A stretch of DNA of 64,000 nucleotides, taken from NCBI GenBank assembly GCA_018389105.1, contig JACATO010002189.1:979001-1043000 (forward strand). Reading direction: 5' to 3'. Under the pieces are notes generated by a model. It had not been told where the DNA came from and did no database searches. It worked only from the letters and a program-made list of their open reading frames with translations. This DNA is from Nautilus pompilius. Taxonomy: Eukaryota > Mollusca > Cephalopoda > Nautilida > Nautilidae. Position numbers and translations under genes: made by a program. Positions 55,981 through 64,000 of this stretch are shown one piece after another (the first letter of the stretch is position 1; each line of letters starts with the position of its first letter).

Positions 55981-56625
55981 AAAACATGAGGTTAATATCT
56001 AGCAGCATTCCACGTGCCTCATCAACTGGCTGTGGCATGGATTCAGCCAGGGTTTGCATAATAGCGGGGGGGGGTCCACATTTTCCGAGTCCAGTCGGTC
56101 CTACCTTAAGATCTGCCACAGGTGTAGGAATGATGTCTGTTGTTTTTCGCAGTTGGCAATCAGGTTGGTTCCAGACATGCTCGGTCGTCCTTCACACTTG
56201 CTGCTATCCTACTCATCAGAGGACAGAATAAACGTTCCAGGTGCTTTAGGTTTGTCTATCCTTTTCTAGGGCCCATGCTGCCCTTTTACGTTGGCTTTCG
56301 TAACCGGGAGTTTTAACCGAGCCCACACCTCCATTGCAGCTGATTTTATGCAAATGACGTTGAGCTGTACGTTTTGACATATTTACAGTATTCCCGGTGT
56401 CTGGAAGATTTGCACGTGGAATATACACCACTTGGCGAACAAGGGCTCTTTTGGTGTATTCTATACCCACTGATGGCCTTTCTAATCGGTAATTAGCTGC
56501 TCTTCCATTATTCTGTCGAAAATTTACAATGATGTTATGTGGTGCCCCATTTATGAGTCCGAGATTCCGCGCTATGTCTCTGACTTTGACCTTTCTTTTA
56601 TAGCCTGAACCTACGGCATTGTGGG
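55980..56625 (-). pseudogene. Tc1-like transposase remnant, internally deleted
   Basis: Minus-strand reading from about 56610 gives KVRDIARNLGLINGAPHNII, then NFRQNNGRAANYRLERPS. Further on it gives RALVRQVVYIPRANLPDTGN and SKRTAQRHLHKISCNG followed by ESQRKRAAWALEK. This is the Tc1 helix-turn-helix pair with its SxRTVxRxLHxxG block. The catalytic middle is missing, and MQTLAESMPQPVDEARGML near 56030-56065 resembles the C-terminal SMPRRxxAVIxARGG motif. It has stops and a large deletion. Confidence 0.66.
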
Positions 56626-59340
56626 TAACATCGGCTGCCCCATCATTTTCATGGGTGTTCGTTCTATTCCGGCAAGCCTCTGTAAGTTTTATCCAGTATT
56701 ATTCGTCGTCTTCAACCAACGCCATTCCTCCACCTCGAGAGGCTTGGTTCTTCGCCAGGCTCAGTTTCCCGTATTTGTCATATCTTTGAGAATGTGGCCG
56801 CGAAGGGTTATCGCCCCTGCTGCTGCTATGGCTTCTTTACTTTTATTTTCCAAATTTAGTTCTTCTTGTTTGTTTATTTATTCACAACCGAGGTTCGTGG
56901 AGATGTCGGATCGTGTCCGTCTGCTGAAATGAGTGATGCCTTAGATCGGAAAAAGGTAACTTTTTCCGTACAGCGAGTCTGATAACAATTCAATAAAGCT
57001 AGATGATGGTGATGATGATGATGATGAAGCGGATTATCTGTCCCTTTGTAACTCCGCCTAAATGCCGGACAAAGCTCAGTGTTCGCTTAAACAACCAGTT
57101 TTATTTTCCCGTTTTTGCAACCAAAAAAAAAGGTTTTTTTTCTCTCCCTTTGCCTGAACCGCGCATTAAGCTCCCTAATCAAGTTACCGATAACAACGAC
57201 TCGGGTTTAATGAGGCGACCTAATGCCGGCCATGGCTCGCGTTTCGATCTCGTCCGAGGCCGGGAACATTCCTGCTTTTGTCGACACCAACAAGAAAAAG
57301 AAAAAAAAAATTGCGCCCTGTTCCGGTCCGCTTTTTACATCCAGCCCAGGAAATTGGTGAGTCAGAAATTAGCCTACAAGTCGATGGGCGAGTCACAAAG
57401 CGACCGCTTTCACTTAGAGGAAAATGAAAGCTTTTGTGTGTGTGTGTGCGTGTGGCCGGTTCTTAGGAAACACCTCTTCTCCCGATCACGTGATTTCTTG
57501 ACGATCGTTTCCGTTTTTCGGAGTTTTCCCAGGTCGCGAGCGAGTCCTTTTCTTAAATGGAGACGGGTGTGGGAAGACGACGCGGTTGGTGTAAAAATCT
57601 GGACAGGAAGAAACGGGATGGAATTGGGTTGGACCGGGTCGTGAACGTGTTTGTTGTTGTTGTTGTTTGCTTTATATTTTAAACGGTGCCCTTGTTTCTG
57701 TCTAAAGACCCTAAAATATAGAGAAGAGACCGGAAAAATAAATACTGATATTTGATTGAACTCGTAGTAGTAATGCAGTCTCGCCAAGTAAGGCCATTAC
57801 TTGCCGTTAGCATTACGTGGCGGTGGATAGACCCATATCTACATGTCGGAAACCCCACCGACAGCCGCCAATAAGCTGTGTAATCCATCCGACTCGGAGG
57901 AAAAGAGAGTTCGAACCCCACCCCAAAAGGATAGCAGCGCAGAGTATCGACCAAAGGTAGCTTTTATTTAACCTCTTCCGTGATGCCAGACCAAGATGCC
58001 GGTACTGGTTCCTGTGCGCGAGCATTGAACAAGGTGCTTCCCCGCTGGTGGAGCTGCTGGCCGCCGTCCATTGCGGATTGATGGGGTTGGTGCAGAAGAA
58101 GGGGATGGAGAGGGAGCTCTGGCTGCCGTTAACAGTCAGTCTTCCAGAAACCACTTCGGAATGTCAGCTTTAACCCCATCCAGGTCCGGGGAATATAAGA
58201 GAACCTCCGCAAACTTAATTTTTATCTAAATAAATAGTTCATAGGAGAAGGGTTGTGCGTTTAAAGAATCGGTTCATAACTATTATTCCAAAAAAAAAAC
58301 ACAACCAGCAACTCATTTCCACAGTTTGACGAACAATTTTTACGAGAATCTCTCCTTTTCTTGACTGTGTTTTTATTTATTTATTTATTATTTATTTAAA
58401 AACCTATGGAAAATTGTGACACGGAATATTTCGGCATTTAACCCACCTTCTACCACACGTCGGTTTTTACTTAGACCCCCAGTCCACAGTGCTCGTGTTG
58501 AGCTGGCTGCGTGTTTAGTCGACCCTCGTAATACAAAACACCTGGGGTTTGGAAATTGGTCATTACAAAGACAAAGGGTTAAAATTAGAGGGAAGAGTTT
58601 GTTTATTAGAATTTACTGCCAATTCTTTGTTAGGTAAGTTTTTGTTTGTTTTTGTATTTTAAGGCACACGTCTGTCAGGTAAATAAAACTACTGGCGACA
58701 TAGTTTGTGTATCTTAAGGAAATGGAGCCTGAGGAAGAGGCACGTGACCACGACCGTGGTTGGCGCAGAGACCGAGGTTTGTAAGTGAAGATGCGATGAA
58801 TAAACAATGAAGGGACACACAAAAAACAAGAGCGGGGTTTCTGAAACAAATCCTCACTGGAGTCCGACCAGTTTATGTCTTATGGTGGCGTGTTGTTTAC
58901 TTCTTGGTGCCGTTACGAGGAGCCGTTAAAAGTAGATAGATTCGGTTCTCGGGGGAGAACGGGAAGAATTCTTGGCGATGAAAGGTTCACCGACCTAATC
59001 GGGAAATTAGCCGCCGCCGTCAGGAATTCCCGAGAGGATGCGTTCGACAAACCCAGAAATTCCGACCAGGCTGGAACATTCCCCGATCGCAGATCTACTC
59101 GTCTCCTGTATAGGTAACGCTGTCTGTGTCTCTGTGCGTGTGCGTGCATAATGATAGACAAACCTTTAAGGAGGCAGAACAGACATAAATGGACACGTAA
59201 AATAAGTAAATATGAACATTCCAGCATGGAAATTACACTGATAGAAAAGGCTTTTGTTTCTTCTTCCGAACGACACGTGCAGCAACATGATCGATAGTAA
59301 ATATTCTCCAAACGCTCGCTTTCCTTACATTAGGACGGGA
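56625..59340. other. CpG-rich gene-free flank, part 2
   Basis: Contains an (ATG)n run at 57003-57027, an open frame at 57003-57644 judged spurious, and (GT)n and (TTG)n stretches near 57.43 and 57.65 kb. No named family is recognised. Confidence 0.5.
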
Positions 59341-60722
59341 TTATATAGCGAAAAAGAAAAAGTTTAAGGACGAATCAAGCATTCGAATGTTGTCACAAAC
59401 CCCCAATTTTTAGAGGTGACACGAGATAAGCAGCTGAAGGACGGGTTAGTGTTTGGTGGCCCGGCGATGAACGCCAGTTACTACAGCCAGGCGGCGCTTG
59501 GGCGTGGAGTCCACGAGACGAATGTACATCATCAGTCTATGCAAATATCGGCCGGAGTCGACTGAATAATTCGGAATAATTGACCCTGATTTCTGTCCCT
59601 TAAGTTTTGTCTATATCGCTCCATAGATTCTCTATTGGATTCGAATCAAGGCTCTGAGCCGGCAGCTTTAGGACTGGAATTTTCTGGTCTGAGAGATACA
59701 GATTTGTGGATGACGGCCGAATCTTCCGGGTCGTTGTCATGCTGGAAAATCCAGTTGAGAGAAAGGCTTTCCTCAGAAGGTGGTTCTAGCTTATCGGTCA
59801 AAAAGTCCAGGTAAACAAACCGATCCGTTATTCTCTGGATAGGATGGGTAAGGTCGGTCCTTTATCATAATTGATCCGTCCCCACTTTTGATCTTCGTCG
59901 GTTTGGTAGTCTTCCGATGGAATATTCGCTGCACATGAGTCCAAATGACTGTCTCACGTCAGTATATTCTTCCCATAAACCATACCATTGATCCGATTGG
60001 TTGGAGATCATGCGATCTCTTATATGTTATCTTAGACGGAGGCTTTAGCTTTTGAATTATTTAGCCAATAAGGAGCTTGGTTTAATGGTGCTGCAACAAG
60101 AAGGAAAGTGGCAATTGAATGGTTGGGAAAACACTGACAGAAAGAAACAAAAGAAAAAGAATGTGATCCAAATCTTTGGATCCGAGATTCATCGGACTGG
60201 CCCAGATTTTTGTGGACCAGTGGATATGGACCATGGCGGAATGAAGTCGGCCTCTTCGATTTTCTAAGAAAACAGGATTTTTTCTGGCAAAAAAACGCCC
60301 CACCAATTCGCAATCGCAAAACTGTTTCTGGAAAATTCTCGCCGAGATCGGTAGGTCCCTCAAATTTCTTAAGATATCAGCGGACTTGTGACGGATCATT
60401 GGACAAACACTTGATTTTCAGATCGATCCGACCATCAGAATTTAGGGATCTGCCACTTCTATGGCGTTCGATGTAACCGCCCGTTTGTTCGAACAACTCC
60501 CAGGCTGGATAACACGCATTTTCGCTGCCCTCGACCCGCTTAGAAATCTCGGAACATGAGAGCGTTTCTGGCTTTTTAGCCCGAGAATGTTACAAATGTC
60601 AAACATTAATTTACTATATTCTGCTGGTCGTCCGAAAAAGAAAAAAAAAAACAACAAAACAAAACCACTGTCAACGTTGGTATTCTTAAACTTTTGTCCG
60701 CAACGACGACAACAGTAGACGT
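59341..60722 (-). mobile_element. Tc1-like element with terminal inverted repeats and a broken DD34E transposase
   Basis: The minus strand carries all three catalytic blocks: QSDESRIQRFGS (near 60180-60205), WIFQHDNDPEDSAVI (near 59715-59755) and LPAQSLDSNPIENLWSDI (59610-59665). Their spacing fits DD34E after allowing one frame break. An N-terminal helix-turn-helix remnant (SKLMFDICNIL, near 60600) and C-terminal sequence to about 59420 are also seen. The ends share AAAAGTTTAAG plus an ACGTTGACA-like word in inverted orientation (59357-59396 against 60671-60698), like known Tc1 termini. Multiple stops and shifts mean it is inactive. With about 1.38 kb between its ends, it is nearly full length. 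Confidence 0.78.
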
Positions 60723-61118
60723 CTGTCCGCTCGCTTGAGCTTCCGGTAGACTTTCCTCTCGACTGAGTTCGGTAAAAGCCGCTTTTAAATGAAAATAAAA
60801 TTGTGTATATAGAGGTCTACAGTATTCGAATGTTGACGAGGCTAAAGCTTCTTAGCTTTATTTTTATTTTTTAAACTTTTTTCTTTTTTTTTTAGCTTCT
60901 CGTATGCCAGGGTACCACAGCATGATTTTCGCTAATGGCATTTTTGATAGCTGGGCTCCACGGCTATTGCCCACCTGGCGAGATTGGAGAGCCGACAAAC
61001 GCCAGGGTAGAATCGTAAAGGAAAGTAAGTAGAGCGTGAACGGTGGCTTTCCGAATGGCGAAGCGCTTTTTTTTTTTTTTAAAGGAGTGAGTGAATGTCT
61101 ACACTAGTCCATCTGATT

Positions 61119-61409
61119 GAGAGAGAGAGGGAGGAGAGGGAGATGGGAGAGAGATGGAGAGAGAGGGAGATGGGAGAGAGAGAGAGTGAGATGGGAGAGG
61201 GAGGGAGAGAGAGAAGAGAGATGGAGAGGGAGATGGGAGAGAGATGGAGAGAGAGGGAGAGAGAGAGAGTGAGAGGGAGATGGGAGAGAGAGAGAGTGAG
61301 ATGAGAGAGAGATGGAGAGAGAGAAGAGAGATGGGAGAGAAATGGGAGAGAGAGAGAGAGTGAGATGAGAGAGATGGAGAGGGGGGGAGAGAGAGATGGA
61401 GAGAGAGAA
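61119..61409. repeat. Long purine (GA-rich) tract
   Basis: About 290 bases of GAGA, GGGAGA, GATGGGAGAGA and GAGAGTGAGA units, with purines on the + strand broken only by scattered T. It is a decayed minisatellite-like expansion; the frames through it spell Arg/Glu or Ser/Leu repeats and are not genes. Confidence 0.92.
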
Positions 61410-62290
61410 TCTCTTGATAACGTGTTCCACGTTTTCGTATTTTCAGCTGCTTTTATGACGCCCGGCTACTGTTTGGTTTGTGGCGGCAGATGCAAAAAGA
61501 TGCAGTCAAATTTCCCTAATTCGATTTAGCGACGTTTTTTTTCTTGCTGTCTCCAGCAGCAGCAGCTTGTTTCACCGAAATGTTTTGGCGTGATATTAGT
61601 CCACGATTAGCATTTATAATACATGTGTAGACGTAAAACCAAAGAGAGTATAAAATAAAATTTAAAAAAAAAAAAGATTTTCTATATTTAAGGAAACGTG
61701 GAGAATAGTTGCTAGACTCTATCAGCATAAGGTTTCGTAATTTCCATCCACCCCGGCAGGGTAAGGCAGGGCGCCGGACTACTACCTTATATGGATTGGT
61801 TATTATTCTTAAGCTTTACCAAACAAAAAAGATTATATTAAAGAGGGAAGCTAAATTGATGGAGATGTGGATGCAAAATGCATATATCGAAGCTAAACTA
61901 AAAACCCTGTTATTAATTCGTGTGGCCGGAAGTGACTTGAGAAATTGGGGAAAGTTTCCCGGAGAGGAAATAACGCCCCATAGCAGTGGTTGCCAAGGAG
62001 AGAATAGAAGGGGAGAACAATTGTCCTGGTTGTGTCGGGGTGAAAGGGTCTCCCTTCTCCAGTCCGGACGGTTTAATAAAGGGTGGGAACTTTAGACGGC
62101 CGTCGAGATGGATCCCTCATCAGTTCCGTTCGCTCAGTTTGGTTTGGAGGTGTGTTGGGGGGAGGCCCCGAGACGTTCACAGGTGATTGTTTTTCCGTCA
62201 GAAGCCAGATAAATAACTGGCTTTTATGGACTTACAATCGTCTGTGTCACTTTATAAATAACCGGCGCTCCCGCTCGGAGATTTACGGGG

Positions 62291-62311
62291 CCCGGCCCGG
62301 CTCGGGCCGGG
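62291..62311. repeat. GC-only perfect hairpin (9-bp stem)
   Basis: CCCGGCCCG at 62291-62299 is exactly complementary to CGGGCCGGG at 62303-62311, with a 3-nt loop. It lies in the most GC-rich part of the window. Confidence 0.85.
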
Positions 62312-62439
62312 GTGGGGTCGTCGTACTGGGAACTGCCAATAAGCTATCTCGCCTCCCAGTTCGAGTCCCGGGCGCAAGGCAAAAGGTCCCCGCCATGATT
62401 AATGGGCAGCGCTAGACCGGGCGTGCGCTGTTTTATGAG

Positions 62440-62525
62440 ATATTTCACGTGCCTTTTGACCGCGGTCCCGGCAACGCGCCAATCAATCTGCCTCGCGCTG
62501 ACACCTTAATGACGTCAAATTGTAG
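62440..62525. promoter_or_regulatory. Promoter- or enhancer-like motif cluster
   Basis: Within 75 bases lie an E-box CACGTG (62446-62451), CGGTCCCGGCAACGCGCC (RFX-like half site), CCAAT (62479-62483) and a perfect CRE TGACGTCA (62510-62517), in a GC- and CpG-rich setting. No coding exon follows in the remaining 1.5 kb, so which gene it would serve is unknown. Confidence 0.4.
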
Positions 62526-64000
62526 GTAAATATGTGGGCCTAAAAGAAGAGGCTGAAAAGACGGATTACCGGATCGCAACCCGGATGAGCGTTTGAAAAA
62601 AACCCCGGAGAAAGGAGGAGGTAGGGGTGGGGGGGGGGATACAACGAAAACGATAAAAGAAAGAAAGAGGGTGTTTGTAAAACAAGGGTCGAGGAATAAG
62701 AAAAGGAACGACCCCGGCTATCAACGGCATCACATAAACATGTCAGACCGTTTCCTCTCCTCGAAGCCGGTCCACGTTTTCTCTGTTCTCGCGTTTAATG
62801 GCATAAAATTCATATAAATTGATGTCATATTCGGCCGGGGAGATGCTTTTTGTTGTTGTTGTTGTTGTTTGTTTGTTTTTTGCAGGTGCAATATAAAGAT
62901 ACCGGATCGATACAGGTTTTGATTAACGGAAAAATTACCTACCGGACTCGCAGTGTTCGGCCGGGCCGAACCCCCCCCCTTTTTATTCGTTGTATGGAGA
63001 TGGCGTCGTGATAGCAGAAGCAGTAAATTTACGTGTGAATAATCCGAAGAGCCACATCAATTTCTTTTATTGGGAGTTTGAGTGACAGGGCCGAAACTAT
63101 GGGCTCTGTTGTGCGGCTTTACAGTTTGACTAATTAGTCTGCTCTATAAAACAGGGAGAAGAGGAAGAGGGCTGCGGAATAGATTGGTTTAGTATGGCGA
63201 TCGGTTTGGGGAAATCAGGCAGCCGGGGGTTTTCCTTGCATTCGATCGCCTATCAAACCCACGCCGAGCCCTGAGGATCCGGCGCCTGGTCATGAATAAT
63301 TCTCCATCTGTAATATTTTCTCTTGATTATAGTTCTTATTGGTGGTATAACGAATTCATTTTATTGTTATTTATTGCCTTCGTTATTACGGCTTCTCTAC
63401 ATTATTAGGAGATATTGCTTAAACAACTCTTTTGGCCAACAGACGCTGGTGATCAGATCGGTTTACATCCAGTAGCGTTCAGAAATCCCCCCTGTCTTCA
63501 CGCAAAGGTACCCGGCAGCATTCATAGAGCCACATCTCTTAACGGGGTGATAGATCGCGGCCCGAAGTCGACTTTTTTCTCTCCCTCTCTTCCTTTCTCA
63601 AGGGGCGGGCTACCGATGCTAACTTTGTGTTGTCGACTTCCAAGGGCAGATTACTACGATTTCTTCTCAGGTTTATGTTTCGGCTGTAACCCGCTTTAAT
63701 GAATACGGATTCAAACCGTTTCTTTTTTTTTTACTTTTCTAAAAAAAGGGGGGGACTGTAGCAAAAGGTCCATATAACGATCAAAACCAAGAATGGCTAT
63801 TTGAATGCAGTATTGTGTATGTATGTCAGCTGCCATATTTCCATTCACCCGCATCGATACCATAGGTGGGTATTATGACGTTAGACGTGTAAGCGACCGC
63901 CTCTGGGACAATTTCTAGAGAAACCACTACTATTTAGTGCGTGTATCGGTCCCCCCCCCACCATCCAGGCCAGGCCTGTTCTCGTTTATTTGGAGCTTGG

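Larger units (their letters stand above)
60723..64000. other. CpG-rich gene-free flank, part 3
   Basis: Contains the purine tract, the GC hairpin and a promoter-like cluster near 62.45-62.52 kb, with a (TTG)n run at about 62846-62870. No coding sequence with recognisable homology was found up to the right edge. Confidence 0.5.

Noticed and set aside
57003-57644. Longest open frame in the flank (213 codons) starting in an ATG repeat
   Set aside because: It starts inside an (ATG)n microsatellite, runs through GT-repeat sequence, shows no domain I recognise, and long chance frames are expected in GC-richer DNA.
61104-61430. Open frames through the purine tract encoding Ser/Leu/His or Arg/Glu repeats
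   Set aside because: These are translations of a simple repeat; all frames of such a tract stay open.
62340-62400. Possible tRNA gene (GTTCGAGTCCCGGG-like T loop)
   Set aside because: The T-arm stem does not pair properly, and no acceptor stem or D arm could be fitted; at most a tRNA-like relic.
1-64000. Bacterial-type features: operons, ribosome binding sites, CRISPR arrays, rRNA
   Set aside because: Spliced coding sequence and eukaryotic transposons show this is nuclear animal DNA; no regularly spaced repeats or rRNA segments were seen.

Overview
This is a eukaryotic (animal) genomic window. It holds the 3' two thirds of one spliced gene on the + strand, followed by about 15 kb in which I find no convincing protein-coding gene. 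The gene is the type I inositol 1,4,5-trisphosphate 5-phosphatase, INPP5A. Ten exons between 3516 and 28986, plus one further terminal exon at 39147-39316, splice in frame with GT-AG boundaries and encode both 5-phosphatase signatures (GDFNFRL and CPSWCDRIL) and the GDHKPVF motif. The first exons, including the start codon, lie upstream of the window. AT-rich long introns, tRNA-derived SINEs, decayed Tc1/mariner/pogo elements and a CpG-depleted gene body followed by CpG-replete flank all suggest an invertebrate with gene-body methylation. A mollusc or another lophotrochozoan is my best guess, with low confidence.

The most interesting feature is at the 3' end of the gene. The exon beginning at 28282 can be read through to a stop at 28986, giving a 221-residue low-complexity tail that ends in the prenylation (CaaX) motif CVIL. 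It also contains a near-consensus splice donor at 28318/28319. That donor joins in frame to a second terminal exon at 39147-39316, giving a 55-residue tail that ends in ETSV, a class I PDZ-binding motif. The gene therefore appears able to switch its phosphatase between a lipid anchor and a PDZ-scaffold ligand.

Layout: 1-420, Tc1-like remnant; 421-3515, intron with a SINE; 3516-25777, nine phosphatase exons separated by introns of 0.15-6.5 kb that carry SINEs, MITEs, a pogo/Tigger-like remnant and a GC-rich pocket; 28282-28986, the alternative terminal exon; 28319-39146, a 10.8 kb intron with a mariner-like remnant, a SINE and a CpG-rich island near 33.4-33.75 kb; 39147-39316, the ETSV exon; 39317 to about 47.4 kb, a probable very long 3' UTR; 47.8-48.7 kb, a decayed mariner transposase; about 49.4 kb to the end, a CpG-rich segment with two Tc1-like pseudogenes, a purine tract, a GC hairpin and promoter-like motifs. 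It may be regulatory DNA or the approach to a neighbouring gene, but this cannot be settled from the sequence alone.
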